A DNA stretch of 59,247 nucleotides from a virus, in IMG/VR virus record IMGVR_UViG_3300021961_000105, positions 1 through 59,247 of that record; one strand, 5' to 3'. Of the stretch, positions 47,301 to 53,615 are shown in pieces. Position 1 is the stretch's first letter, and the number at the start of each line of letters is the position of its first letter. The position numbers and the translations under genes are program-made. The notes below the pieces were generated by a model that had not been told where the DNA came from, did no database searches, and saw only the letters and a list, made by a program, of their open reading frames with translations.

Positions 47301-50034
47301 CCTTTCTATTAGAATAACCTCTTCCTGGATCTTTAACATAGATTTTAGTAAAAGTATTTTTGTTTTTTAAAGTTGTTATAAAGTGGAATCCAGAAGACAC
47401 CCCAACAATGTCAATTTCATTTTCTTTGCGAAGAGCGTCTTGTTGGGTATTGAATAATTTAATTTTATTATCAGTCAGAATTCCAACAAAATATATTGAA
47501 CTGTCTACAATACCAGGAAGATTTGAGTTTTTATTTGAATCGTATACAACTTCTTCACCATCTTCAAATGGAATAGTAGTAAGAAATTGTATAGTATTTG
47601 TTGGAGTGTCTACATTTAAATCTGCCTTAAATCCAACAGAAACTCTAGTACTAACAAAGTTAGATTCTAGAGCACAACCCTCTCCATTGCCACCGGTAAT
47701 TGTAACTTTTGGTTTTTCTTGATAACCATATCCAGCGCTTAATATTTTAACTTCTCTAACTGTACCGCTGAGATTTAGGTGGGCTTTAACTCCAGTTCCA
47801 ACTTCGTCTCTTACTTCTATCGGTGGAGATTCAATAACATCATATTCTTCTCCAGGATTAGTAACTTCAATAGAAGACAAACCACCATAATAAATGTTTT
47901 CATCAAATAGAGTTGGTGATAATAATTCAACACCATTTATTAATATTCCAAGTTCTCTGTTGAATGTAGTCCTCTCGTTCAAATCATCAAATAAAGACTT
48001 GGTAGCATTAAATGGGAATTTCTTTAAAAGTTTTTGGTGTTTTAAAGTTTTTTCTTCATATCCAGATTTGTAAAAAACATCACCTGATATTCCCGGATTA
48101 ACATCAATATACTTTTCGGAAAAAATATCAGATTTACTATATGATAATTTTATATTATTCTTATCAACTCTGGTTGCATAATAAATTCCTGTTGAAAGTC
48201 CAGAAGTTCCGGTATCATTACCATAATATAACAATTCTCCACTTAAGTAATTGTGGTTTGGGATATTAAAAATGTTTGTTTTAGAAGAACCAACATTAGT
48301 TGTTGCTATTTTCCTATTATCGGTTGAAAAAACTGTATAATTAGGCAATCCCGAAGATGTTACATAGAAAAACTTTTCATCAGAATCAATATATGTGTTT
48401 TGGACTCCTGCTGAAACATTTCCAAGATCTTGGAAATAGTTGCTGTAGTGATTTACTTTGTAAATCTTTTTCCTCAATACGGAGGATGTTAAAACAGTAA
48501 ATGATCCAGGATTTAACACCTGAATTAGAACTGTATTTGCATATTTTTTAATTAAATCAGAAGATGAGTATTCTACATCAATAATTTTAGCTTCTGTATT
48601 ATTACCAAACGGATCTACTAAAAGAATGGACTCTCCAACATAAAAATAAACTTTATCAAATAATTGAACTCTATATTTTGTACTGTCAACTTGATTTATT
48701 ACTTGAATATTATGGTTAGTTGGTAAGTTATACATCCAACTATTAAATTCGTATTCATCAAACAAATCTTTACCAAAACCAGATAAAGAAATAGAATCTC
48801 CGACTCTTAGATTAGACGTTTTGGAAAAATCAATAGTATCAATTACATTAACAACTCTAAATTCAACTTTAGATGTATTACCTACACCAATATAACTAAA
48901 AGCAAATTTTTCTTCAATTAAGTCTAAACCAAAGTCAAGAGGTTTAGATACATTTGTGACTCCTGTAAATTGATTTATATTTTTTCCAGTATAATTTATT
49001 GTAATAAAATCAGAATTTCTGGGTTTTACCAGAATCGCTCCAGAGTTAGCAAATCCAACTGTAGAGTCAACTAAAATATTATCAGCATTTTCCGAAACAC
49101 TCTCCAAAATTCTAGTTTTACCAGATACTTCAAAATTTCCACTAAATGAAGTACTATCTAGAGAAATCTCGTAAAAATTTTTATTTGAGACAGGTCTATA
49201 TTCTACATTAAAAATAGAAGCACTTACAGTTCCAATGCCAGTTATATTTTGGAATAAAAAATTACCTTTAGTGTCTATTGGATCTCCACCAGAAATTTTT
49301 TCTACAAGAATATTTTTTGTAGTAAAATATGAGTTTGAAGATGGACTTAGGGTATAATCCTGTGGTTTGATTATCTCAATATCAGAACCATATAAAATTT
49401 TGAAGAGTAGTTTATATGACTGATCAGTTCCCTTAGATGAATATAAATCCTTTATTTTATAGGCTATATTTTCTACAGAAATATTTTCATAAAAATCTCT
49501 GGACTCAAATCCGGGTAAAAATTCATACTTGAATTTTTCAAAAAACTCAACTAAAAATAAATTACTTAAATTAAAAACTACATCTCCACTTGAGTGTTCT
49601 TCAGAGTTGGTAGATGTAAATACAGCAAATTCTGGATTATCTAATGCTCTTAAATTTTCAATTCCACTAAACCCTCTTACACAGTTTTTGAACGATGTTG
49701 AGGTTTTTGATGTATATGTAATAATTTCATTGTTTATCTTTAGTAATCCATAAGTATCGGGCCAACCCTTCGTTGAAGTTACATTTATAGTTGTATCAAA
49801 ACTCAAGACATCAGAAGTCAGTGAAGTTTCTTCAATTAGGTCAATATTATTGAACTTTTTAGTATTTTTATACTTAGATATATTTGAAATAATATCAATG
49901 GAACCAGACTGGCTTTCCATTGATTTATAATACTGTTCAAGAAACTCTACAAGAAGAGGTGATTCTACAGATAGAAACTCTGGAATTTGTGATTCTATGA
50001 TAGAACCAATTTTTACCCTTTTGATTTCTGACAT
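35326..50034 (-). CDS. 7: Giant gp7-position baseplate wedge protein (4902 aa)
   Basis: It lies exactly between gp6 and gp8, where T4 encodes gp7 (1032 aa). The N-terminus (IGSIIESQIPEFLSVESPLL, then VEFLEQYYKSMESQSGSIDI) matches what I recall of cyanophage gp7-type proteins. The rest is a mosaic: GxGY beta repeats; a YHYH-type domain near 1225-1335 (SPILGYAYDGNPIYGPYAYN); Cys-containing helical repeats near 2580-3020 (NKCYRDLSYIVDGVAQDLSY); DISSxFxG units; HAGVTTxxFPDG modules near 3780-4045; and a beta-propeller near 4350-4650 (for example FVAVGADGVIRTSNNGFIW). The C-terminus is ARGENETGINTNGYYGRYSW, then AKIYDYQNRILGNPKTFDVF. The call as gp7 is positional plus N-terminal. It spans 14.7 kb as one uninterrupted frame and probably extends far outside the baseplate as a host-contact structure. 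Confidence 0.82.
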   Translation of the reverse strand: MSEIKRVKIGSIIESQIPEFLSVESPLLVEFLEQYYKSMESQSGSIDIISNISKYKNTKKFNNIDLIEETSLTSDVLSFDTTINVTSTKGWPDTYGLLKINNEIITYTSKTSTSFKNCVRGFSGIENLRALDNPEFAVFTSTNSEEHSSGDVVFNLSNLFLVEFFEKFKYEFLPGFESRDFYENISVENIAYKIKDLYSSKGTDQSYKLLFKILYGSDIEIIKPQDYTLSPSSNSYFTTKNILVEKISGGDPIDTKGNFLFQNITGIGTVSASIFNVEYRPVSNKNFYEISLDSTSFSGNFEVSGKTRILESVSENADNILVDSTVGFANSGAILVKPRNSDFITINYTGKNINQFTGVTNVSKPLDFGLDLIEEKFAFSYIGVGNTSKVEFRVVNVIDTIDFSKTSNLRVGDSISLSGFGKDLFDEYEFNSWMYNLPTNHNIQVINQVDSTKYRVQLFDKVYFYVGESILLVDPFGNNTEAKIIDVEYSSSDLIKKYANTVLIQVLNPGSFTVLTSSVLRKKIYKVNHYSNYFQDLGNVSAGVQNTYIDSDEKFFYVTSSGLPNYTVFSTDNRKIATTNVGSSKTNIFNIPNHNYLSGELLYYGNDTGTSGLSTGIYYATRVDKNNIKLSYSKSDIFSEKYIDVNPGISGDVFYKSGYEEKTLKHQKLLKKFPFNATKSLFDDLNERTTFNRELGILINGVELLSPTLFDENIYYGGLSSIEVTNPGEEYDVIESPPIEVRDEVGTGVKAHLNLSGTVREVKILSAGYGYQEKPKVTITGGNGEGCALESNFVSTRVSVGFKADLNVDTPTNTIQFLTTIPFEDGEEVVYDSNKNSNLPGIVDSSIYFVGILTDNKIKLFNTQQDALRKENEIDIVGVSSGFHFITTLKNKNTFTKIYVKDPGRGYSNRKVKVPSLLSSNDNIAGINTFDSYVYARNHGFSNEEFVVYQSSDTPISGLSTSLYYQVKVINNNKFRLYSAGVSTQLSSENYDKNKFVKFESLGVGTHTFGYPPIEIKVESKSGTGATTIITSELVPIVLGSIDDVYLEDGGIGFGCTDIINFHRRPNVGVSSITSNAILKPIIIDGSIVDVQIINRGKGFRKNCEIIVGGSGNFAQLEPIISDGSIQSVNIVFGGVGYGSSDTTLTLKNRGQNAKFLANITEWKINQVSKSKEVINKDDDGILYSSKNTNLGLQFISFYVPKILRYQLSDNFTEDNKESTGTVNHSPILGYAYDGNPIYGPYAYNTTTGGFIRRMNPGYVLDVDTTSGKRPPSFEGGFFVNDYKYDGSGDLDIHNGRFAITPEYPNGVYAYFSTIDVSASNESIPKYPYVVGPYFYNKPTAENFLPAFNQDFNVFDTKLTRNIGPYYLNRSSSSYDLIDTVLDEYKQEFSVTSINSGKIEDVSIFSSGDNYKVNDPVDVDISGTGGIQPNIVVSELEGRQVENFSIVEEVLEAEFFVRQPNTLIKTSGPHGIKNQQPITISGISTITAAAFQGVKITNVQEKEVQLSEDIADEATTSKFTFIKVKDVNGFNTNDFIGIGTEKLLITGIDFKRSGFYVNRLENTGIHTVSGGNVVLLPREFEIPTGEVKDYSLQNYSVFFDPRSDVGIGSTGSIRSVISFGSSSAQNRFIPPRSIYLPGHKFYTGQPLKYNSGSGVAGTSLYVNNVGVAQSIQLENDQTVYAVNLGRDFIGLSTVGFTTSSSNGIGTNNNSVEFWDQVKSYGVIGAAHSLTTLYPKLTGVIGKTLGVVTTTSNHNLQVDDIIKFNITTDYNEVVKVFFDPVNRKVLMREVSFSDSDVSLSDNSIDVSSYNGNIETGDKVVYVAQYPINGLENYGTYYVLKTDYNAIKLCKYRSDIEDSNFVNFTSIGGSDQKLHFINPQITCIRTTKIEFDLSDSSLSSLDLQFYFDVNFVEKINERTGFFVQREGISGDPGAKVILDLSGQFFPIYYGLFTKGTSEQSKNQISTDYDVLSNNKISIVNHRLNADFVISNVTDKSFSFFNNKKPTFIENQIINENLTTFSYKTTSTTALGPISKLKINFPGRGYSKVPKVREIKSDSGTNAVVKLISPTIGRVETFTRVKDGFDYPTDATLSPSLSVPTIIGVKDIRTIDYVGIITGGRRYNSPPKLLVKNSDLGIELGAVISGGSVTNVTINKNSTSIAKPLEVITIFNSNGYEIDNISVVGDSVTLELSNVAGLTPFIPTGFGSTDFVYPFKVGDEIFIENCRLTDETRALGNANFNSSSYDYAFFTVTGINSVNNTVTYDMTGISTGTFGDYSDEFNLGIVVNKNDMPVFEMILKDDVNYSSNEVVTSPRFSGRIMERGWDGTLNQMRLKNVSGDITVGDKIYGETSKITGTVEYFDKFNLFATLGVSRDKTASVDLSSGILNEYSQRISDNFYYQKFSYSIKGNIPYSTWRESVRSIVHPSGFKEFSDLEIVTSPTLNEVSVGIAKSSNMKPILAATDSFTFLNIDEVTSMNTRRNFAKVYEEELLENGSTQNVFFDEGVDLAPYILNRTNKVISIDDISSQFNGTSEQYLRGRYADASDLLDLNKEFIKEEVVAFVEFNYPNIGLSTTYSKEKCLRDTGFIVDAVSHDLKYNSNNKSVEAGLAYWDAGSSYVTNETDETLFAYNYVKFIGQYVINNQTPPTLYQSSVEQQFNFTVTPDPLNDDVNRYKDSRNLILANRREILDRSLASIGIGFPDFYFPGDTQTNARSRYYDGYRLIQLNRQEIIDTSYSNTVSVYPGISTVISQFKTDLGQFVDAVSVDVFTGGNTYSREFTAQYFSNDIIISGKLTGGKSESIYGFVQSRDLMKIAIRNGLSVQDVGITSGPPTYGVGSIVSNTDPSACTDVQSNVITLVGIITSIISLGSTATLPALNVGTYTTGGNKCYRDLSYIVDGVAQDLSYGTNQHTIYNTKKYFDGAGVARTDGLIGEESESIYAFESAKGYMKQAVTNQLYSKDLTITADPLTGFNTDPSSCADVQTNIDTLVGILTVAVGNSSLAGIPTEFYGTADCADVRASLGNYVGIITTIIGLGTNFAPDLTFPSLTRGGSVVGLSTFKLKNKGISLFKHEFTGSSVDVATDTFTILNHNFQSGQELIYSYTNGSPIGIATTSYVSGTVDSLLNVHEFDGTAILENGYTSALTTSITGVSTVLSPVGPSFKQYVQTVGNGTTGTDAEFTVTITYSVSTGQPLSTSITLIKGGSGYSIGETVSIAGTYMGGTTPTNDLSFVVSATGPTVLDAEANQSYLEVPSSDATGATFNVFRNNDGEIASVDVLNGGSGYDSNSVISIAGTYIGGSGSNDDLSFRPLELGTDSLPSNLFVFKLNDNQFKLAGLSTSVFLNLTGVGTATHSLEYKDPNASVIITIDGVIQKPLSRKSLEVVLASSVSTASTNILSVSSGISSLNVRDIINLDNELVSIKKIGVSSENHVEVERGYFGTVSTAHTVGVAATVLNGSFNIVGDVIYFDTAPYGQIGPVGLETGSIFGGRAFSRRFDAGVPEDKNILFDDISLSFTGIAATEFTLKSNGQTTDTVFNDVNSATEISNNPIVLINNVFQNPSVDYTVDGSGTNVLRFLSGTPNAGRISKVSISTSFGYIPLLGAAATVVVSAAGTISDVVVTGGGSGYRSAPVVSIASTIGTGASITASVGAGGTITGYTVVNAGSGYTTTSLPVAVIGLPTGYSALSLDYADGSSGVGQDARLSVQIGMGSSVINFKFDRPGIGYKLGDKLTPVGIYTDTSIRYDSLNISNVLYNNITGVTTITTDSVHNLSEDDLVTLTGIAFTCGYDEVGIQTFSYDEASGICTVVTYSPHGLLRDDVPANQTSDEVFLFNLPFSCAAEHAGVTTTIFPDGTSSYGRVFPVLTSISSTSFTMNAGISTIPHVFEGWSEIGISTFAYYEVTGLSTVTTSANHEFAVGDKVTLAGLAFTCDSAYVGLTTTIFPDGTSEYGYTFTVTAVNSATEFEFLAGISTIVHYYTGGGYTKKVPTVQRVLKYTDDSTDGARDFRVVSIGSTNQFTVLAGSISTIPHYYTQGGIVTFKQYEPFILTVEEVQTDTFAGFYPGQFIQFDDISSFFNGFRKKFTLATTLNGVRTVIGLKVPDGTDLDITNNIFIYINDVLQVPGTSYSFSGSRITFTEAPKAGSKCVILYYRGSSVDVELVDPPKTIKTGDNITIQENPLDPYDISQFDRVVKKIVTSDQLETFNYYSVGIITDPTRVRPLTWKKQLNDTVINGTLYSKSRPSLQSGVKPFATVIKKIQPDDTSIYVDNAYPLFSDVDNLSEDIRDLLILENKTVEQCVVESVVSSSSTVTSINILDGGIGYANTLSPKVVISETSITQKDPIFNWNGGVGLTTTYDLKSVKFNDRFVSVGASAIYATSYDGINWQLGTVGFGQTESLDFNSIESVGIGTSNLLVSVGSLGKIVKATDYNTSTSVWEQIPLKEDVALPGFGVVGQVGSGYTGSFNEIAYSSVTDSWVAVGAAGSIFVATGVTTDAFTSRFSSTLSDLNSVAFGAEYFVAVGADGVIRTSNNGFIWETASSPVVTNLNKVIYANGKFVAVGNNGKVIRNLTRDTYEIITNNLGVSDITNIHYAYGFYIITLSSGDLYYSFDLSDWIYRSTNQSNLLNDFAFVDNLGSDGRYVAVGAGATSIYAEPVLNRATATSSVTSGVVTSIQIDNPGFGYDPTNPPPTLVELDTYKTETVKSFKVVGDFGTIIGIQTYLSGTPGIGTTSPKISFTLKSEQYDNSTLGIGYSSLNVLGVTNSQLSKGDYFVITDSNVETGGNLIGISTLLGGMASYPDSVIGVATQFIDGVYRVEDVTTPSIGIVTVTCNFAPMVDNYVKVYSRGENETGINTNGYYGRYSWAKIYDYQNRILGNPKTFDVFTDNGLTGLSTSPKIMRTRNVVSQ
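36080..36980 (-). other. Beta-propeller domain of the 4902-aa protein
   Basis: Six or so units of about 45 residues follow the pattern F-x-S-V-G-x-x-G-x-I-x-x-S-x-D/N-G-x-x-W. Examples are ATSYDGINWQLGTVGF, WVAVGAAGSIFVATG, YFVAVGADGVIRTSNNGFIW, FVAVGNNGKVIRN and YFYSFDLSDWIYR-like turns. This is typical of BNR/Asp-box or Ycf48-like propellers. It covers about residues 4350-4650 of the protein. Confidence 0.65.
37930..38760 (-). repeat. HAGVTTxxFPDG modules in the 4902-aa protein
   Basis: Two full units (LFNLPFSCAAEHAGVTTTIF and LAGLAFTCDSAYVGLTTTIF) plus a third GSISTIPHYY end and a KKVPTV linker. The order and sequence match the block at 13380-14300 in the 2367-aa fibre, including near-identical DNA at 38491-38523. 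Confidence 0.8.
46030..46360 (-). other. YHYH-type domain of the 4902-aa protein
   Basis: The motif LGYAYDGNPIYGPYAY and the later NGVYAYFSTID and KYPYVVGPYFYN fit the YHYH-domain pattern (G-x-A-x-D-G-x-P-I-Y-G-P). It covers about residues 1225-1335. The family's biochemical role is not established. Confidence 0.65.
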
Positions 50035-50035
50035 T

Positions 50036-51910
50036 TTATCTCGTATACTTTCCGTTTAGGTAGCTAGATGTAGTTACATAATTTGTTGCAGAAGAATTTT
50101 CGCCAGAACTGACAACATCTTCTACAATATTTACCACAGTATTTTGAACGTCCAATTGCAAATACAAATCTTGCAATCCAATAATATCATTTGATTCTGG
50201 AATTGCTTGAACCTCAATAAATCCATTGGCCAAAGAAGCAGATGTTATATTGACAACATCTAATCGTATTTCACCCCTAACATAATCAACAGTTCCTGCA
50301 ATATTTTTTACATTCACAGGCAAATTATTGACCAACTTGAAGAAGAAAATTGTTCCAGTTTTTGCATTTGTGGATACTGGTCGGTCTGCCATATAAAGTG
50401 TTTCAGTCACCCCATCAATAGTAAATCCTGTAGATTTTATCGAATATCCAGAATCTCTAGTATGTATTTGATTTCCAAAGCAAAGTTCATAAGTTGCAAA
50501 AGAGTTGATTTCTGGATTCAAGTCTCTTCTCATTTTAACTTTAGTTATGTTTGAAGTTATAGACTTGTCACAATCATCGATGAGACCAACTATCTTACTA
50601 TATTTGAATCTACCACCAAAACTATTTACATCTTTTGAATTAGAATATTCAGTTAAAGTGTTCGTTACTTTTGTTTTTGCTTTTTCTGGATTACTTAGTA
50701 AATTTGCATTATAATAAGCGGAAACATCCAATTCAATATAAAGATATGACAAATCAACGATCTCTGGTCTAATTCCAGCAATAGAATATTTTCTAATTGT
50801 ACTTAAAATATTCTGTTTTGTGATTTGAGACAAAAATGTACCATTTCTGGGTTTAATGGATATGAAAACTTTTCCATATTCTGGGGGATCCAATTCGTCA
50901 CCACCGTATGCATTTACCGACTCTACATTTGGGTAAATATATGGAACTAAAGCTTTGTAGTCATTTGATGTTACAGCACGATACTGCGAGGCATACACTT
51001 TTGGTGAAAAATACTTAATAGAATCTACAGATTCTATCTCATCACCACTTTCAGATTTTGACTGAGTTAATAGTAGAGAAATTCCAGTTGTAATATCAAG
51101 TAAATTGTTATCCTTTAATCTTCCAGAAAAAGTAAAGTTTGTAGCTCCATTTCCAAAAGATCCGTTTGTAACAATATAACTAACTTCTATCCTACTACCA
51201 TTAGTTGGTTTTTTACCAATAATATTATCTCCAAATCTAATTTCATATTTTGTTCCTTCAACTTCTTGAATCAAGAATAATCTAGTTTCTTTACCAACAT
51301 CCAACAGAGTATCATACGCAGTATAAGTCTCAGTTACAGCATCAGTTACTTTTACTCTAATAGAAGTTGTGTCAATATTACTATTTGGTAATACAAATCT
51401 CTGATTTGGTTGAGATTCATCTACAATAAATGTACTGGTAAGGAATATTCCTTCATAAATGGGTAAATTATCGAAAATGGCTATTCCATCACTATTAACA
51501 GGTGTTGTAATATCCTCTGGGATTGAAAAAATATAATTACCATTTACTACTGCACCAAGAGCAACTTGACCTGCTAATAATTTAACTGTTCTAGCATCAG
51601 TTGCGCTCATATCAACAGTGAAACTTACTGTTGCTCTAGAAGATCTTTTTGATCTTGGTAAATATCCAATATTTCTAGAAAGTGAAACTACATTCTCCCG
51701 CAAAGTTGCACTTTCCAAAAATACTTCATTAACCGCCATGTTTGAGTTGAAGGCAGTTATATAACTGTTATAGGCTAGTAAATCTATTAGAACCGAAAAG
51801 TTAGACCCTTCAAAATCAAAATCTGTAAAATTTTGATTTGCACGTAAATAGTCCTTGATCTGAGTCCTTAGATCACTGAAATCTAAATTTGTAAATTGAT
51901 TGAATGACAT
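50036..51910 (-). CDS. 6: gp6-like baseplate wedge protein
   Basis: gp6 forms the wedge ring connecting gp25/gp53 to the inner baseplate and is required for tail assembly. The N-terminus reads NQFTNLDFSDLRTQIKDYLR, then FDFEGSNFSVLIDLLAYNSY and VNEVFLESATLRENVVSLSR. The NIGYLPRSKRSSRATVSFTV motif follows (residues ~85-104). All are hallmark gp6/J-like baseplate wedge sequences. The middle contains EIRFGDNIIGKKPTNGSRIEV and SQYRAVTSNDYKALVPYIYP. Length is 624, against 660 in T4. The start shares bases with the gp25 stop (TGATG), and the stop lies one base before the gp7-position giant, so gp25-gp6-gp7 are tightly coupled. Confidence 0.92.
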   Translation of the reverse strand: MSFNQFTNLDFSDLRTQIKDYLRANQNFTDFDFEGSNFSVLIDLLAYNSYITAFNSNMAVNEVFLESATLRENVVSLSRNIGYLPRSKRSSRATVSFTVDMSATDARTVKLLAGQVALGAVVNGNYIFSIPEDITTPVNSDGIAIFDNLPIYEGIFLTSTFIVDESQPNQRFVLPNSNIDTTSIRVKVTDAVTETYTAYDTLLDVGKETRLFLIQEVEGTKYEIRFGDNIIGKKPTNGSRIEVSYIVTNGSFGNGATNFTFSGRLKDNNLLDITTGISLLLTQSKSESGDEIESVDSIKYFSPKVYASQYRAVTSNDYKALVPYIYPNVESVNAYGGDELDPPEYGKVFISIKPRNGTFLSQITKQNILSTIRKYSIAGIRPEIVDLSYLYIELDVSAYYNANLLSNPEKAKTKVTNTLTEYSNSKDVNSFGGRFKYSKIVGLIDDCDKSITSNITKVKMRRDLNPEINSFATYELCFGNQIHTRDSGYSIKSTGFTIDGVTETLYMADRPVSTNAKTGTIFFFKLVNNLPVNVKNIAGTVDYVRGEIRLDVVNITSASLANGFIEVQAIPESNDIIGLQDLYLQLDVQNTVVNIVEDVVSSGENSSATNYVTTSSYLNGKYTR

Positions 51911-52308
51911 CAGATTCTGGTTGGTTGTAGTAGGAACTCTACAGTTTGAGTTGGAACTGGAATACCAATAATATCATATGAAATTTTTATGTTAAGATCA
52001 TTGGATTCATCAGGATAAGTTACTAAAACTGATGAAACTTTTACTCTCCTCTCAAAGTTTTTAAGAAGAGTCCTAATATCCAACTCCAAAGAGTAAGCTA
52101 TCTCTGGAGTTTGTATTTCAAACATCGAATCTTCAACTTTAGATCCGAGTTGTTGATTAAAAAATCTTTCACCAGTCTTAGTTCTTACCAAATTTATAAC
52201 TGATTTTTTAATTGCATCAGCATCATTAATTGCAAGAATATCATTAGTTACAGGATTTCTCACAAAAGAGAGACTAATATCTTTAAATTTGCGAGAAATC
52301 CTAGTCAT
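51910..52308 (-). CDS. 25: gp25-like baseplate wedge protein
   Basis: This is a 132-residue protein with the gp25/lysozyme-like baseplate fold, a core element of all contractile injection systems. It contains FKDISLSFVRNPVTNDILAI, then DADAIKKSVINLVRTKTGER and FFNQQLGSKVEDSMFE. These are the classic gp25 motifs (loop R-T-x-x-G-E-R-x-F). Length equals T4 gp25 (132). No catalytic Glu of a true lysozyme is expected in this family. It overlaps gp6 by one base, and a late-type box precedes the start by 16 bases. Confidence 0.93.
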   Translation of the reverse strand: MTRISRKFKDISLSFVRNPVTNDILAINDADAIKKSVINLVRTKTGERFFNQQLGSKVEDSMFEIQTPEIAYSLELDIRTLLKNFERRVKVSSVLVTYPDESNDLNIKISYDIIGIPVPTQTVEFLLQPTRI

Positions 52309-52323
52309 TACTCAAACTAAGGG

Positions 52324-52331
52324 TATTTATT
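52324..52331 (-). promoter_or_regulatory. Late-promoter-like AATAAATA upstream of gp25
   Basis: AATAAATA on the minus strand, one mismatch to TATAAATA, 16 bases before the gp25 start. Confidence 0.4.
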
Positions 52332-52348
52332 ATATGTATAAGACATTT

Positions 52349-52576
52349 TTACCACTTTTTTCCATAGACTGGTTCAGTACCATATTCCCAATCATCATAA
52401 TCATCATCATTTCTGATTTTTTCATGAAGTTTTGTTTGTCTTTTAATGTCATTGATGTGGTCATATGCAACTTCACGAAGCATATTCATATACTTGTCTG
52501 ATCTGGGATCAGTAATTAGAGTCATTCCCGAATTAATAAAGTCCTTTCCTTGGTCTGGAATTGGATGATTTGACAT
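52349..52576 (-). CDS. Small conserved hypothetical protein (75 aa)
   Basis: The protein reads MSNHPIPDQGKDFINSGMTL, then DPRSDKYMNMLREVAYDHIN and a highly charged C-terminus (DDDYDDWEYGTEPVYGKKW). No family is recognised. It lies immediately upstream of gp25 with a 40-base gap that holds a late-type box. The AGGAGC ribosome site a few bases before the ATG supports the start. It is small, helical and acidic, and may be a baseplate assembly factor, but this is only context. Confidence 0.68.
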   Translation of the reverse strand: MSNHPIPDQGKDFINSGMTLITDPRSDKYMNMLREVAYDHINDIKRQTKLHEKIRNDDDYDDWEYGTEPVYGKKW

Positions 52577-52627
52577 TTTTAGCTCCTGATTTGTTAGATC
52601 AGAACTTTTTACGGGGTTGCTATCCCG

Positions 52628-53227
52628 TTAATCAATAAAAAACCCTCTTCTCAAGTAATCTGCATCCTCAACAAAAGTTAAATTTTCTATTTTTTGAGGC
52701 CGGTCTCCCCTCCAAACTGGTATTGCTACACTGTTATTATATCTAAAGTCTGGATTTTGTCTAAAATGAACTTCTATGAGTCTATTTTCAATAAATTCGC
52801 AATTTATCCATTCATAGTTACCAACTAATCTATTTAATATTGCTGGAAATTCTATAAAATTGTCAACCTTACTCCATTTTTTCCACTTATACAAATCATC
52901 ATCCCCATCACGTTCACCTAAAACAGTTAATTTTGGAATTTTATTTTGATAATCAACACTAAAATGTCTTCCTTTAAAAATTTCACACCAAAATTCTGCA
53001 GGATGAAAATGATCTGTACTGTTTTCTATCCATTCTATTCTGGCAAAACGTCCCATACCCAGTAAGTTAATACTAGGTCGAACTATATAATTACCCGAAC
53101 ATGAAACAGACACCCCTGTAGGTCCACAGAGGTGTCTTAGACGTGTATTTAAAATAAGTTTGTTATAGACCCAAAGATCTTCTGGATGTATATTACTCCA
53201 TTCTTCCTTCGAGTCCAAAAAATACAT
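52628..53227 (-). CDS. Hypothetical cyanophage protein (199 aa)
   Basis: No enzyme family is recognised. The sequence begins YFLDSKEEWSNIHPEDLWVY, followed by NTRLRHLCGPTGVSVSCSGN and a beta-rich stretch with GRFARIEWIENSTDHFHPAE. It ends with FRYNNSVAIPVWRGDRPQKI, then EDADYLRRGFFID. Similar proteins may occur next to gp25 in other cyanophages. The WRGDRPQ and Trp/Phe-rich composition suggest a compact globular protein. An ATP-grasp-like annotation has been used for distantly similar phage proteins, but I see no nucleotide-binding motif here. A short hairpin (52611-52628) overlaps the stop region. Confidence 0.65.
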   Translation of the reverse strand: MYFLDSKEEWSNIHPEDLWVYNKLILNTRLRHLCGPTGVSVSCSGNYIVRPSINLLGMGRFARIEWIENSTDHFHPAEFWCEIFKGRHFSVDYQNKIPKLTVLGERDGDDDLYKWKKWSKVDNFIEFPAILNRLVGNYEWINCEFIENRLIEVHFRQNPDFRYNNSVAIPVWRGDRPQKIENLTFVEDADYLRRGFFID

Positions 53228-53234
53228 ATTGAAA

Positions 53235-53405
53235 TTAGTTTTCTTCAGTTAGTTCTTTAATTTTATCATCGATAGAAGCTTGTTTTAGATGTGGCATATA
53301 GTTCATAGCAATACTGTATAATTGTTTCTCAACATCATACAGATATTTTTCTGAAACTCCGTCGCTACCTTTTTTATGAGTGTCTGGTTTACTATTAAAG
53401 TCCAT
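53235..53405 (-). CDS. Small hypothetical protein (56 aa)
   Basis: This is a 56-residue protein running from ATG at 53405 to TAA at 53235. It reads MDFNSKPDTHKKGSDGVSEK, then LYDVEKQLYSIAMNYMPHLK and SIDDKIKELTEEN. It is helical and charged, with no recognised family. It is separated by seven bases from the next gene and by 20 bases from the previous one. Compact packing in a run of short minus-strand genes supports it as real. Confidence 0.55.
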   Translation of the reverse strand: MDFNSKPDTHKKGSDGVSEKYLYDVEKQLYSIAMNYMPHLKQASIDDKIKELTEEN

Positions 53406-53425
53406 TTTTTTAACTTATGGAATTA

Positions 53426-53581
53426 TCAACCTGCTGCTAAAGGAGAAGCAGGATTTGGTTTTGCAGGAACTACTTTTCTTGCATTTGCAGATACATCATA
53501 ACCAAAAACTTTTGCACTTTCTGGAGCAGATGCTGGTGCATCTGCTGCTGATGGTCCTACTTTTGGGGTTGTTTCTGACAT
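53426..53581 (-). CDS. Small Ala/Pro-rich protein (51 aa)
   Basis: The product (SETTPKVGPSAADAPASAPE, then SAKVFGYDVSANARKVVPAK, ending in SPLAAG) is a short, low-complexity Ala/Pro/Ser peptide from ATG at 53581 to TGA. It has an exact late promoter 25 bases upstream, so it is probably expressed with the virion genes. Alternatively it may be a leader or linker peptide. No family is recognised. Confidence 0.6.
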   Translation of the reverse strand: MSETTPKVGPSAADAPASAPESAKVFGYDVSANARKVVPAKPNPASPLAAG

Positions 53582-53605
53582 CTTTTTAAATTAATAATTT
53601 AAAAT

Positions 53606-53613
53606 TATTTATA
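53606..53613 (-). promoter_or_regulatory. Late promoter TATAAATA for the 51-aa gene
   Basis: An exact TATAAATA reads leftward, just beyond the stop of the basic 50-aa gene and 25 bases before the start at 53581. Confidence 0.65.
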
Positions 53614-53615
53614 AA

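Noticed and set aside
9375-50034. CRISPR-like or tandem DNA arrays within the giant genes
   Set aside because: The repeats are protein-level units with diverged DNA and no spacer regularity.
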